64,000 nt of DNA from Tetradesmus obliquus (GCA_030272155.1 CP126204.1:1417501-1481500); one strand, 5' to 3'. Counted from the first letter of the stretch, positions 35,389-47,452 are shown. The notes: generated by a model not told the origin, from the letters alone. Made by a program: numbers and translations.

Positions 35389-35481
35389 GCAGCGGCAGCA
35401 GCACCAGGAGCAGCAGCAACAGCATCACAACGCAGGTGATGTTGCTATGGAAGACGCGGCTGCCCTGGCCGATGCGTTAAC

Positions 35482-35516
<35 letters not shown>

Positions 35517-35652
35517 TGCAACCACCCCAGCAGCTGCAACAGCAGCAGCAGACTGTTGATGATGCAGAGATGGAGGACGCGCATGTGCAGTCAGGAGCAG
35601 CCATACCTCGACAGCTGCCGTTGCAGCAGCAACAACAACACCTGCTGCAAAT

Positions 35653-35705
<53 letters not shown>

Positions 35706-35812
35706 CCACAGCGCAGACTGCTGCTGCCTGCATGGACGCAGCATTCCCTCTGGACCCGTTTGCCCAACAGCCGGATGCAGCTGCCGCCACAGCCACGCCA
35801 GCAGGAGTAGCC

Positions 35813-35853
<41 letters not shown>

Positions 35854-36493
35854 GATAGCCCGGCCAGGCCAATGCCACACGGAGATGGTGGAGGCCCTCA
35901 GCGATACCCTGCAGGGAAAACTGGACAGTGGCCAGTTCACTGAGCAGGTGAAGGGAGATATGCTGAGTGCGTTCTACATGCAGCATGGTGCAGCCTTAGT
36001 GTCTAAAGCAGAAGAGGCGCTGTTTGTGCAGCAGTGGCTGCAGCAGCACTTCCCTGCTGTTGCAGCAGCCTCATACGAGGATGCTGAGTATGGTAGTGGA
36101 GGGATGAGCACAGCAGCGGCTGGAGCAACGGCAGCAGCAGACAGCAACACACCTCAGGGCAGGGGCCAGGGGGCTAAGGGTAGGACGGCGCGGCAGTCTG
36201 CTGCAACAGCAGCTGCAGCAGCAGCTGCAGCAGCAGCAGCAGCGGCGAAGTCGGCCAGGACAGCAACACCAGCAGCAGCAGGTGCAGCATCGTCACCACC
36301 CGAAGGGCGCTACCCCAGCCGGCAGCGCAAGGAGCCAAACCCTGTCTTTGGCCACAACGTCAACAAGTTTGCAGTACTAGCGTCAATGCCGCAGCAGCAG
36401 CACCACAGCACAATAGTAACAGCGACACAGCCAGCTACGCAGCCTGCCACTCCAGCACAGAAGTCCCGCCTTCGCGGCGGGCGCGGCTCTTAA
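34361..36493 (+). CDS. LINE ORF1 protein (710 aa)
   Basis: First ORF of the intact element. In L1-type elements ORF1 protein binds the element RNA. Starts at ATG 34,361 (MFSVHESRM). Residues up to about 320 are the conserved, mixed-composition part, where VRIVFANPPL and SIVAFVDAEDADLVLRKL resemble strands and helix of an RNA-recognition fold; this is a weak impression only. Then come several Gln tracts encoded by CAG, an Ala tract, a conserved acidic/helical part (SDTLQGKLDSGQ) and a basic tail ending SRLRGGRGS. I see no CCHC knuckle. TAA 36,491-36,493 shares its last A with the ORF2 start. Confidence 0.85.
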
Positions 36494-36495
36494 TG
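36491..36495 (+). promoter_or_regulatory. ORF1 stop / ORF2 start overlap (TAATG)
   Basis: TAA of ORF1 and ATG of ORF2 share one base. The same overlap is present at 30,852 and 59,723 on the minus strand, so it is conserved in all three copies that still have this region. It fits termination-reinitiation as the way ORF2 is translated, known from other LINEs and from some dsRNA viruses. Confidence 0.8.
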
Positions 36496-37225
36496 CCGCC
36501 AGCAGGAGCGCACGGACTGCGGCCCCTCTGCGTGGCAGCTGTCAATGTCAACGGCTTGGCTGCTGCAGGCAAGCGAAGGGATTTCTTTGCTTGGCTGCAG
36601 AAGCAGGCGTCTGATGTTGTGTTGCTTTCAGAAACCCACAGCAGGTCCGACCAGCAGATGCAGCAGTGGGCGCAGCAGGGAGCAGGGCAAGGCAGGCCGT
36701 GGCAAGGGTACTGCTATGCAAATAGCAAGCCCTTGGAAGCTGGCGTACAAGCTTCAGTTGGGGTGGCAGTACTGATAAGTCAGAAAATAGTTCAACAGGA
36801 CACAGAACCTGTGATTGAGTTTACAGACGGGCAGGGCAGGTTACTCAGGGTAGCCTGGACAACGCCGTGGGGCCAGCAGATGGCAGCGGTGGCTGTGTAT
36901 GCGCCGCACGAACCCACGGGGCGCCCAGCCTGGTTTCAGGGGCCTTATCAGGAGGCACTGGAGGCAGGCGCGCAGGGGTCCAGCCTGATTGTGGGCGGGG
37001 ACTTCAACTGTGCCTTGCAGGAAATCGACGTGCAGCCAGTGGCTGGCACGCGGGCGCGACACTCGCGCCGCATGGTGGGGGCAGCGCAGCTGCAGCGTGC
37101 CACTGTGCGCTCGGGCCTGGTGGATGCGTGGCGACACTGCAACCCGCACGCCAGGCAGCCTACGCATTACAGCCACCATGGCAGCGCAGCTGGCAACAGC
37201 AACGCGGCAGCCGCAACAACAACAT

Positions 37226-37258
<33 letters not shown>

Positions 37259-40200
37259 CACTAACAGACGCTACAGCCACAGCTCATGCTGCAGCCGCGG
37301 CGGCTGCAGCAGCGGCTGCAGCAGCAGCAGGCAGCAGGCGAGGTCAGGGGCAGCCAGCCGCAGCAAATCAAGCCACGTCAGCCGGCAGGATTGACTATGT
37401 CTTCTTGTCAGCGGACCTGGTTGAGGAGGGCTGGCTGCAGAAGGCCACACAGCACATGAGGCAGCCCTCAGATCACCGCCCTGTGGTTGTCAAGCTGCGG
37501 CCGCCTGGCATGCCGCTCCTTGGACAGCGCAGGTGGTGCTTCCCCACCTCTGCTCTGGGTGGCGCAGCCTTTGTCTCAGCTATGCAGGAGAGCCTGTCAG
37601 CAGCTGTGGAGCAGCAGCAGCAGCAGCGGCCGCGCAACAACCCAGCAGCTGAGTTTGAGCACCTTAAGCAGCATGCCGTGACTGCCACTGCAGTCATGAT
37701 GCAGCGACAGAGGCTGCAGCAGCAGGCAGAACTTAGGCGGCTGCGCAGGGCGGTGGCAACAGCCGAATGGCAGCAGCGCCAGCACAGCAATGGGCAGACG
37801 CAAACCAACCTTCAGCATGCGGAACAGCAGTTGCTGGATTATGAAGTGCAGCAACGCCGGCAGCAGCAGGAGAAGACTGATGCGATGTACGAGCTGTACG
37901 CTGATGGCCCGTCTAGCTTTTGGGGAGCGAGGCTAGGGCAGGCCGTGCCGGAGCCGCAGTATATCAACGCTGTGGCTGCAGCAGATGGCACCACAGTGTC
38001 CACTGGCAGCAGCGAGGGCGCGGCAGCAGCAGGCAGCCTGCTTGCAGACTTTTATGACCCTGCAGAAGACGGGCTGTTCTCGCGACGCCCCACCGACCCA
38101 CAGCAGCAGCAGGAGCTGCTTGCGTGTGTGGATAAGCAGCTTTCTTCGGAGCAGCAGCAGCAATGCCTGGGCCCTGCAGGCGACGGCACCATCACCTTGG
38201 AGGAGGCGACAGCGGCACTCAACAGCATGCCTAGAGGGAAGGTGCCAGGCAGCGATGGGCTCACGTATGAGTTCTATAGCGCATTCTGGGAGCAGCTAGG
38301 ACCAGCTTTTGTGGCAGCATGCAACTTCCGGTTTGGTCTGGAGGGGGCGCTGCTGTCTCCGCAGCAGCGCCTTGGGCTCATCACCCTACTGTTCAAGGGT
38401 GGCGGTAAGCCAAGGGACCTGGCTGCCAGCTATCGCCCCATCACGCTGATGAACTGTGATGTGAAAATTCTGGCGAAGGTGGTGGTGCTGCGGGCGGCGC
38501 CAGTGCTGGACAGCGTCGTGGACAGCACTCAGACAGCGTTTGTTCCAGGCAGGGACATTGCAGACAATGTGCTGCTGCACCTGGAGGAAGTTGACTTCCT
38601 CAGGACGCAGCAGCAGCCCGGCTGCATTTTGTTTCTGGATTTTGAGAAGGCCTATGACAGGCTAGACAGGGAATGGCTGATGAAGTGCATGGCAGCAATG
38701 CAGTTCCCGCCAGGCATGCGTAGGTGGGTACAGCTGCTGCTGGCAGGCACACAGGGCCGCATCGTGTTCAACGGCGGCCACCTCAGCAGGGTGTTTGACA
38801 TCCCCTCTGGCTGCGCGCAGGGCAGCCCACTCAGCCCGCTGCTGTATGTGCTAGCAGCGCAGCCGCTGGCGGCCAAATGCAGAGCGCTGCAAGCAGCAGG
38901 GGAAGTGGACAGCATCAGCATGCCCGATGGCTCAACAGCACCCTGCAGCATGCAGCATGCAGACGACACCACCCTGCACGCCGCCAGCAGGCAAGGCGTT
39001 GCTGTGCTGGTGAGGAAAGCAGTACAGCCATTTTGTGCAGCGAGTGGCGCCAAGCTGGGAGTCAGCAAGTGCCAGGGCATGGAAGTAGGCACGCAGCAGC
39101 CGTTTGTAGGGGTAGATCCAGCCACGCAGATACCGTTCCATGACACAGCACTGCACCCGATCAGGCACCTGGGTCTGCTGCTGTCAGCAGCAGGCGCAGA
39201 GCCGCATGCAGCAGCGCTGTACACGCAGCGCCTGCAAACCATCACATACCGGGCGCGGCAGTGGGCGCGGCAGAATCTCAGCTATTTGGGGCGCTGCGCA
39301 GTTGCGCAGCAGATGATGGCATCTTGCATCACCTATCATGCGCAGTTCGTGCCAGTCCCAGTAGATATCATGGCCAGGATGCACCGCCGCCTCTTAGGGT
39401 TTGTGACAGAGCAGGGCTGCGCTCGAGAAGTCAACATCCGGCAGTGGAATGAAAGCCCTCCGGCAGCAGTGGCCAGCCTGCCTTTCAGCATGGGCGGAAT
39501 GAGGCAGGTTGATGTCAGGGCGCACGCCACGGCAATGCAGGCACGCACAGCAGCAGCATTGCTGTCGCCGCGGCGAGCCCCGTGGAAGGCCTTCATGCGG
39601 GCCAACCTGCGCCATGCACTGCCAGGACTAGGGGAGGCAGCGTTGGTGCAGCGCTCAAAGGCGCCGCTGCAGGCTGCCGCCAGGGGCGGCAGGCTGCCGC
39701 TGCGCCTATCAGCATACATAGAGGCGCTGCAAAGCGTGGGCATTCACAGGCACGTCGAGCACAGCGCCATGACCCGCCAGCAGATCCAGCTTGAGCTGCT
39801 AGTGGGGAACCACAGCGTGGGCAGCAGCTCAGATGGGCAGATGTTGGCAGCAGCCGGTACCCTCCCTGCTCAGCTGCGCCACGGCGCAGGCACCACACTG
39901 GGGCAGGTGCAGCAGCAGCTAACTGGACAACCGCAACAAGATGGCATAGTGCTGCCGCCGGCATGGCTGCGCACTCTGCGGGAGGGCAGCACAGGTGCAT
40001 GGCAGACCGACACGCAGCAACAGTGGGCACAACAGTTGCAGCACGATGGCACCACCAAGTGCTACAAGGTGCAGCAGGATGGCAGCTTGAAGGCCACAAC
40101 AGCTTTCCTAATGGACACAGCAGCCCTCCAATGGGCGCCATGTTGTGTGGTAGATGTAACAGCAGTGCCGCACCCTGCATTTCAGCGGCAACAACAGCAG

Positions 40201-40288
40201 CGGCAGCAGCGACTGCAGCAGCAGCAGCAGCGGCAGCAGCCAGCAGCACGGCAACAGCGGCAGCCACGACAGCAGCAACAACAGGAAC

Positions 40289-40322
<34 letters not shown>

Positions 40323-40329
40323 CCGGGGA

Positions 40330-40373
<44 letters not shown>

Positions 40374-41793
40374 CCAAGGACAGCAACAGCAACAGCAGCA
40401 GCAATCGCAAAGCACGCCGGCATGGTACCTGGTGGGTGCTTGGGCAGACATTCGCGTAGATCCTAGTGTATGGGGGATGGGGTTTGCTGTCAGCTTGCTG
40501 CAGTTCACGCCAAAGGTGGCAACATGCAGGCTGCTGCAGGAGCAATGCAGTTGGCAGTGCAAAGAGGGATGGGTATCGGGTGTCGGCATGCGCCCGCGCC
40601 TGTGGCGCAACCGCCTGGGTGCTGAGGCGCCACAGGACGGCTTGCAGGAGATGGAGGCAGCTCAGAAACGGTCCTTCCAGCAAATGCAGCAAAGTAGCGA
40701 GGCGCCTGGCAATCGCCGCAGCAGCAGCAGTGGCAGCCAGCGGTTTAGCGACGCAGCTATGATGGCAGCTTACCATGCGTCCTGGATGGATCCGTCCAGG
40801 GAGCGGGAGCTGCCAAGACAGCGCGCGGCAACAGCAGCAGCAGTAGTCACGGCTCAACGGCAGCAACAGGAGCAGCAACAGCAGCGCATCAGCTGCCCAG
40901 CACACAATGATCTTCTGGACCCGATCACTCACTCCATGGGTGCTGCCAATGCCAGGCAGCACCGCTGGGTGGCGAGTTATCAGCGGCTGAAAGACACCCA
41001 GCTGCCGAGGCGGCTGCGAGTGTTTGGCTGGCGGCTTCTGCATGCAGGAGTGAAGGTAGGCGCACGGCGCATGCTGGCATCCAGCAGGCACGCGCCGGCT
41101 CACTTTACCTGCCCAGCACAGCAGTGCCAGCAGCCGCAGCAACTGGAGACCCTCACCCACTTGTTAGTGGAGTGCCCTGTAGCTGCAGCAGCGTGGCAGT
41201 GGTACGCGCAACAGGTGTGGCAGCGTGTGCAGCCCGGAGCAGTGGTCCCTGTTAATAACAGCCGTCTGCTGCTGCTGGATGACTTCAGTGTGTGGGCGCC
41301 GCCAGCAGGGCAGCAGCAGATGTGGACGCAGCTGCGTCTGCTGCTGCTGGAGTCCATTTGGGTGGTGCGCTGCAGCAGCATCAGGGCTGGCGTGACTGTG
41401 GCCAGTGCAGATGGCAGCGATGGCAGCGGCAGCCACAATGCAGGCAGCAATTCTCAATCTCAGAGCCACGGCATCAGCGATGCAGAGGACAGCAGCAGCA
41501 GCAGCAGCAGCAGCATGGGCAGTCAACGGGGTACAACTGGCGAGCCGGGCAGCTCATCATACGCTGCTAAGGCTGTGGCGTGTAGGTTTTTGGCAGAGCT
41601 GCGGCAGCAAATTCAGAGGGAGTGGGATAGGGTGGAAGTAGATGTTAGAATAGGTTGTGGGATACCGTTTGCATGGCTGCAGGGAAGGTCGCCTGAGATC
41701 AAACTTGTTGACTTTGAGCATAAGTGGGGAGCACTGTATAGGATGGGCGCAAATGGTCGCATCAAGGTTCGGGCCAGCGCGGCTGGCATGTGA
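36493..41793 (+). CDS. LINE ORF2 protein: endonuclease, reverse transcriptase, zinc motif
   Basis: 1,766 codons. Endonuclease of the apurinic type, residues 1 to ~345: VNVNG (N18, N20), E47 in LSETH, D170 and N172 in GGDFN, RIDYV and SDHRP; an Ala-rich insert lies within it. Reverse transcriptase from about 590: LFKGGGKP, SYRPITLMN, D716 in FLDFEKAYD, PSGCAQGSPLSP, and HADD at 822-825, where most LINEs have YADD or FADD. A CAG-coded Gln/Arg tract lies around 1240-1305. The zinc motif C1540-x4-C1545-x10-H1556-x4-C1561 is typical of L1-type plant and algal LINEs. Translation probably depends on reinitiation at TAATG. The endonuclease nicks target DNA and the reverse transcriptase copies the element RNA there. 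Confidence 0.93.
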
Positions 41794-42582
41794 GGGATGG
41801 ATTGGGCACAGGACTAAGAGGCGTGGTGGTCTGTTTTGACGGTTCGGGCAGGGTGTACAATGCATTCGTTGGAGTAGTGGCCGTCGTTCCTCGTTGTGAT
41901 GTGTTGCAAGATAGTATGGCAAAGGCTAAGTTGATGGCCGGGATACGTTATGTATGCATGTGTGTGGGTAGCAGAGTACGTTATGTATGCGTGCGTGTGG
42001 GTAGCAGAGTACGAGGATGTGTGCAGCATGTGTGGATAAGTTTGTGTGTGTGTGGCTTTGTGTGCCTGAGTTGGTGTCATTTCCTACAGAATGCCACATA
42101 TCTCATAGGTGTATGTTCGGTCAGTAGCAGGATGTGCTTTGCATGAAGTGGAGAGTCTATGAATAGTCAGGTGGGGATTGTCTGTGTCGACAATCCGTCA
42201 CCTATTAATAGGCGTCTTGTGTAGGTGTCGTAATGCTGCCTGTAAAGTGCAGCTGTTAGAGGTGTGCAAGTCACCATGCAGCGATAGATGACAGTTACAC
42301 TGTGCTGACAGTTTTTGTTTCAAGGGCCAGTCACGGCCTGTCACACATCACAGGACGTCATTGCGCGACTGTGCTTTTAGTGGAGTCTGGGCACTCGGTC
42401 AGGTCCTGGATGCCTTTCGGGGCTGCTCCGCACGGGGCTGTCTGCATGATCGTGTGACAGCGTCTCTTGGTGCAAGAGACCTGTGGAGTGAGTGCGGAAC
42501 AGGTTGCCTCACTCTCTCAATGGATCTTTTTATGGAGCAAGTGCACGGTTATTTAGGTCAGCCCTTGTAACGATCTTGCTTC
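41794..42582 (+). other. LINE 3' UTR with hairpins and TGTAA signal
   Basis: About 790 nt, the most repeated sequence of the window. A 33-bp unit starting tacgttatgtatgc is repeated (41,944; 41,977; partial 42,010). One hairpin has arms GGATTGTC and GACAATCC around TGTGTC (42,175-42,196). A second has arms GTCTCTTG and CAAGAGAC with a 3-nt loop (42,462-42,480), about 100 nt before the tail. TGTAA (42,566-42,570) lies 12 nt before the poly(A). One of the hairpins may be the recognition element for the reverse transcriptase; this is inferred. Short open frames here (69, 88, 60 codons) recur only because the UTR does. Confidence 0.75.
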
Positions 42583-42610
<28 letters not shown>

Positions 42611-42614
<4 letters not shown>

Positions 42615-43028
42615 CGCGGCGCATCAAAGGTCGCTGCGCTTATTTTTTTTTTTTTTTGAAGCAAGAACGTTACAAGGGCTGACCTATATTTTTTTTTTTT
42701 TTTTTTTTTTTTTTGGCTGACCTAAATAACTGTGCACTTGCTCCATAAAAAGATCCATTGCTGCGCTTATTTTCGTATGTCAGTCCCAGGCATGTGAGGG
42801 CCTAACATGCTTGGTCATGGAACGTCCGGGATAAAATCGTCCAGTAGGAATTTAAGCCGGCCAGTGAGTTTCCAGTGGCGGTTCACAGACACCCTTGCCA
42901 ACCCGCATCCTGCCCCCATGACATTCGTACGGCTTCAATTTTGATAAATCAACCTTTTACAAAGAGATAAAACATTGAATAAACTTTCACGAAGCTTACC
43001 CAGCACATTTCCATAATGGGCCACATCA
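42611..43028. repeat. Satellite island with double micro-insertion
   Basis: Right-hand continuation of the satellite from 33,896. Carries the minus micro-insertion at gctgcgcttatttt (42,647-42,759), itself split by TA plus 26 T residues (42,687-42,714) between two copies of ggctgaccta. Ends at tgggccacatca (43,017-43,028). Confidence 0.85.
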
Positions 43029-43189
43029 TAACAGTTGCACTATGCTGACAGTTTTTGTTTCAAGGGCCAGTCACGGTCTGTCACACATCACAGGACGTCA
43101 TTGCGCGACTGTGATTTTAGTGGAGTCTGGGCACTCGGTCAGGTCCTGGATGCCTTTCGGGGCTGCTCCGCAAGGGGCTGTCTGCATGA

Positions 43190-43224
<35 letters not shown>

Positions 43225-43397
43225 ACCGTCTGCATGATCGTGTGACAGCGTCTCTTGGTACAAGAGACCTGTGGAGTGAGTGCGGAACAGGTTGCCTCAT
43301 TCTCTCAATGGATCTTTTTATGGAGCAAGTGCACGGTTATTTAGGTCCGCCCTTGTAACGTTCTTGCTTCAAAAAAAAAAAAAAAAAAAAAAAAAAA
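43029..43397 (+). mobile_element. LINE 3'-UTR insertion split by poly-T insert
   Basis: TSD tgggccacatca (43,017-43,028 and 43,398-43,409). Paralogue of 18,494-18,815. It contains an insert of 32 T residues plus gacc (43,192-43,227) between two copies of gtctgcatgatc. Ends in poly(A). Confidence 0.85.
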
Positions 43398-43405
43398 TGG
43401 GCCAC

Positions 43406-43667
43406 ATCACAGGACGTCATTGCGCGACTGTGCTTTTAGTGGAGTCTGGGCACTCGGTCAGGTCCTGGATGCCTTTCGGGGCTGCTCCGCAAGGGGCTGT
43501 CTGCATGATCATGTGACAGCGTCTCTTGGTACAAGAGACCTGTGGAGTGAGTGCGGAACAGGTTGCCTCATTCTCTCAATGGATCTTTTTATGGAGCAAG
43601 TGCACGGTTATTTAGGTCCGCCCTTGTAACGTTCTTGCTTCAAAAAAAAAAAAAAAAAAAAAAAAAA
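43406..43667 (+). mobile_element. LINE 3'-UTR insertion, paralogue of 1,880-2,134
   Basis: Same truncation point (atcacagg after tgggccac) and the same satellite target as 1,880-2,134 and 18,824-19,124. The right target copy has one change (ttggccac). Confidence 0.75.
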
Positions 43668-43684
43668 TTGGCCACGAGGAAAAA

Positions 43685-44411
43685 TTTTTTTTTTTTTTTT
43701 TTGAAGCAAGAACGTTACAAGGGCTGACCTAAATAACTGTGCACTTGCTCCATAAAAAGATCCATTGAGAGAGTGAGGCAACCTGTTCCGCACTCACTCC
43801 ACAGGTCTCTTGTACCAAGAGACGCTGTCACACGATCATGCAGACAGCCCCTTGCGGAGCAGCCCCGAAAGGCATCCAGGACCTGACCGAGTATCCAGAC
43901 TCCACTAAAATCACAGTCGCGCAATGACGTCCTGTGATGTGTGACAGACCGTGACTGGCCCTTGAATCAAAATCCGTCCATGGCGCAACTGTCAGCTATC
44001 ACTGCATGGTGACTTGTACACCTCTACAAGCTGCACTTTACAGGTGTCTGTGTCGACAATCCGTCACCTATTATTAGGCGTCTTGTGTAGGTGTCGTAAT
44101 GCTGCCTGTAAAGTGCAGCTTTTAGAGGTGTGCAAGTCACCATTTTTTTTTTTGAAGCAAGAACGTTACAAGGGCTGACCTAAATAACTGTGCACTTGCT
44201 CCATAAAAAGATCTATTGCAAGTCACCATGCAGTGTTAGCTGACGGTTACGCCATGGACGGATTTTGTTTCAAGGGCCAATCACGGTCTGTCACACATCA
44301 CAGGACGTCATTGCGCGACTGTGATTTTAGTGGAGTCTGGGCACTCGGTCAGGTCCTGGATGCCTTTCGGGGCTGCTCCGCACGGGGCTGTCTGCATGAT
44401 CGTGTGACGTG
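43685..44411. mobile_element. Minus then plus 3'-UTR fragments (repeated block)
   Basis: Poly-T and minus 3' UTR to 44,044, then plus 3' UTR from 44,045, with the shared minus micro-insertion at 44,144-44,217 (TSD gcaagtcaccat). The plus part ends at tcgtgtgacgtg (44,400-44,411), the left target copy of the next large insertion. Paralogous to 2,185-2,750 and 8,819-9,658. Confidence 0.8.
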
Positions 44412-44866
44412 AGGTGATAGTAATAGTAGTAATGAATCGATTGAATAGGCAACACACACACGTAGTCAACAAGGCCGTTTCGATTGATACTGAATTCCGT
44501 AGGTATGCGTTTCATCGCAAAATATAAGCTATATAAGCTATATCCGTTACATCGAAATGGTATAGAGGCGCTGGAGAAGCCGCAGCTGGGCATACGGTCT
44601 TTCGACAGCTCTGCCCTTGCGGTAACAGCTCTGTGGCACGCTGGAGCAGCAAGGACCCTTCACCAGCTGGACCTACTGTTTCTGCATGGCGAATTACGTT
44701 CGTGAGCTGCGCTGGAGAGCTTGCCTGCAGCTGAGCTGGGCGTGCCAGTGACAGCAGCAGCAGCAGCAGCAGCAGCAGCGGCAACAGCACCAGGGAAGGC
44801 AATCACTTGCTGCACCGCTCTCCGGCTCTGTATAGCATTCCTGGTTAGATGTTTTCAGTACATGAG

Positions 44867-44962
44867 AGTAGAATGCTTCACAGCGGCAGCAGCGGCAGCA
44901 GCAGCAGCAACAGCGGCAGCAGCCAGCAGCACGGCAACAGCGGCAGCCACGACAACAGGAAC

Positions 44963-44993
<31 letters not shown>

Positions 44994-45002
44994 CCACCAG
45001 GG

Positions 45003-45053
<51 letters not shown>

Positions 45054-46476
45054 CCAAGGACAACACCAGCAACAGCAGCAGCAGCAGCAATCGCGAAGCA
45101 CGCCGTCATGGTACCTGGTGGGGGCTTGGGCAGACATTCGTGTAGATCCTAGTGTATGGGGGATGGGGTTTGCTGTCAGCTTGCTGCAGTTCACGCCAAA
45201 GGTGGCAACATGCAGGCTGCTGCAGGAGCAATGCAGTCGGCAGTGCAAAGAGGGATGGGTATCAGGTGTCGGCATGCGCCCGCGCCTTTGGCGCAACCGC
45301 CTGGGTGCTGAGGCGCCACAGGACGGCTTGCAGGAGATGGAGGCAGCTCAGAAACGGTCCTTCCAGCAAATGCAGCAAAATAGCGAGGCGCCTGGCAATC
45401 GTAGCAGCAGCAGCAGTGGCAGCCAGCGGTTTAGCGGCGCAGCTATGATGGCGGCTTACCATGCGTCCTGGATGGATCCGTCCAGGGAGCGGGAGCTGCC
45501 AAGACAGCGCGCGGCAACAGCAGCAGCAGTAGTCACGGCTCAACGGCAGCAACAGGAGCAGCAACAACAGCGCATCAGCTGCCCAGCACACAATGATCTA
45601 CTGGACCCGATCACTCACTCCATGGGTGCTGCCAATGCCAGGCAGCACCGCTGGGTGGCGAGTTATCAGCGGCTAAAAGACACCCAGCTGCCGAGGCGGC
45701 TGCGAGTGTTTGGCTGGCGGCTTCTGCATGCAGGAGTGAAGGTAGGCGCACGGCGCATGCTGGCATCCAGCAGGCACGCGCCGGCTCACTTTACCTGCCC
45801 AGCACAGCAGTGCCAGCAGCCGCAGCAACTGGAGACCCTCACCCACTTGTTAGTGGAGTGCCCTGTAGCTGCAGCAGCGTGGCAGTGGTACGCGCAAAAG
45901 GTGTGGCAGCGTGTGCAGCCCGGAGCAGTGGTCCCTGTTAATAACAGCCGTCTGCTGCTGCTGGATGACTTCAGTGTGTGGGCGCCGCCAGCAGGACAGC
46001 AGCAGATGTGGACGCAGCTGCGTCTGCTGCTGCTGGAGTCCATTTGGGTGGTGCGTTGCAGCAGCATCAGGCCTGGCGTGATTGTGGCCAGTGCAGATGG
46101 CAGCGATGGCAGCGGCAGCCGCAATGCAGGCAGCAATTCTCAATCTCAGAGCCACGGCATCAGCGATGCAGAGGACAGCAGCAGCAACAGCAGCAGCATG
46201 GGCAGTCAACGGGGTACAACTGGCGAGCCGGGCAGCTCATCATACGCTGCTAAGGCTGTGGCGTGTAGGTTTCTGGCAGAGCTGCGGCAGCAAATTCAGA
46301 GGGAGTGGGATAGGGTGGAAGTAGATGTTAGGATAGGTTGTGGGATACCGTTTGCATGGCTGCAGGGAAGGTCGCCTGAGATCAAACTTGTTGACTTTGA
46401 GCAGAAGTGGGGAGCACTGTATAGGATGGGCGCAAATGGGCGCGTCAAGGTTCGGGCCAGCGCGGCGGGCATGTGA
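44867..46476 (+). pseudogene. ORF2 C-terminal part in deletion derivative, second copy
   Basis: Almost identical to 11,597-13,206, including the deletion joining the ORF1 start region to the CAG-rich part of ORF2 and the variants QKVWQ, SIRPGV and GRVKV. First in-frame ATG at 45,163 (MGFAVSL). Zinc motif intact; no endonuclease or reverse transcriptase. Confidence 0.8.
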
Positions 46477-47290
46477 GGGATGGATTGGGCACGGGTCTAC
46501 GAGGCGTGGTGGTCTGTCTTGACGGTTCGGGCAGGGTGTACAATGCATTCGTTGGAGTAGTGGCCGTCGTTCCTCGTTGTGATGTGTTGCAAAATAGTAT
46601 GGCAAAGGCTAAGTTGATGGCCGGGATACGTTATGTATGCATGTGAGTGGGTAGCAGAGTACGTTATGTATGCGTGCGTGTGGGTAGCAGAGTACGAGGA
46701 TGTGTGCAGCATGTGTGGATAAGTTTGTGTGTGTGTGGCTTTGTGTGCCTGAGGTGGTGTCATTTCCTACAGAATGCCACATATCTCATAGGGGTGTGTT
46801 CGGTCAGTAGCAGGATGTGCTTTGCATGAAGTGGAGAGTCTATGAATAGTCAGGTGGGGATTGTCTGTGTCGACAATCCGTCACCTATTAATAGGCGTCT
46901 TGTGTAGGTGTCGTAATGCTGCCTGTAAAGTGCAGCTTTTAGAGGTGTGCAAGTCACCATGCAGCGATAGATAACAGTTACACTATGCTGACAGATTTTG
47001 TTTCAAGGGCCAGTCACGGTCTGTCACGCATCACAGGACGTCATTGCGCGACTGTGATTTTAGTGGAGTCTGGGCACTCGGTCAGGTCCTGGATGCCTTT
47101 CGGGGCTGCTCCGCAAGGGGCTGTCTGCATGATCGTGTGACAGCGTCTCTTGGTACAAGAGACCTGTGGAGTGAGTGCGGAACAGGTTGCCTCATTCTCT
47201 CAATGGATCTTTTTATGGAGCAAGTGCACGGTTATTTAGGTCCGCCCTTGTAACGTTCTTGCTTCAAAAAAAAAAAAAAAAAAAAAAAAA

Positions 47291-47452
47291 AATCACTTGC
47301 TGCACCGCTCTCCGGCTCTGTATAGCATTCCTGGTTAGATGTTTTCAGTACATGAGAGTAGAATGCTTCACAGCGGCAGCAGCGGCAGCAGCAGCAGCAA
47401 CAGCGGCAGCAGCCAGCAGCACGGCAACAGCGGCAGCCACGACAACAGGAAC

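Larger units (their letters stand above)
34214..37020 (+). other. Intron-like GT-AG segment
   Basis: The donor GTGAGC follows gaattacgttc in the 5' UTR; the acceptor is tgccttgcag before ORF2 codon 177. Removing these 2,807 bp gives exactly the junction acgttc/gaaatcg found at 3070/3071 in the other copy. The donor is also present in the minus element ending at 62,289 and in the deletion derivatives; the acceptor is in all long ORF2 copies. Splicing would delete all of ORF1 and most of the endonuclease. Confidence 0.8.
33897..42610 (+). mobile_element. Full-length LINE with both ORFs intact
   Basis: Target duplication tcatcgcggcg (33,886-33,896 and 42,611-42,621). Between the left target copy and recognisable 5' UTR (33,989) lie about 92 nt of satellite-like sequence. 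Then: 5' UTR, ORF1 (34,361-36,493), ORF2 (36,493-41,793), 3' UTR and 28 A residues (42,583-42,610). It has an intron-like GT-AG pair at 34,214 and 37,020. With both ORFs open and target copies identical, it looks recent and could be active. Confidence 0.9.

Noticed and set aside
34361..36493. Retroviral or LTR-element gag for ORF1
   Set aside because: No LTRs, protease or integrase, no CCHC knuckle, and a poly(A) tail with target duplications of variable length. A LINE fits all of this.
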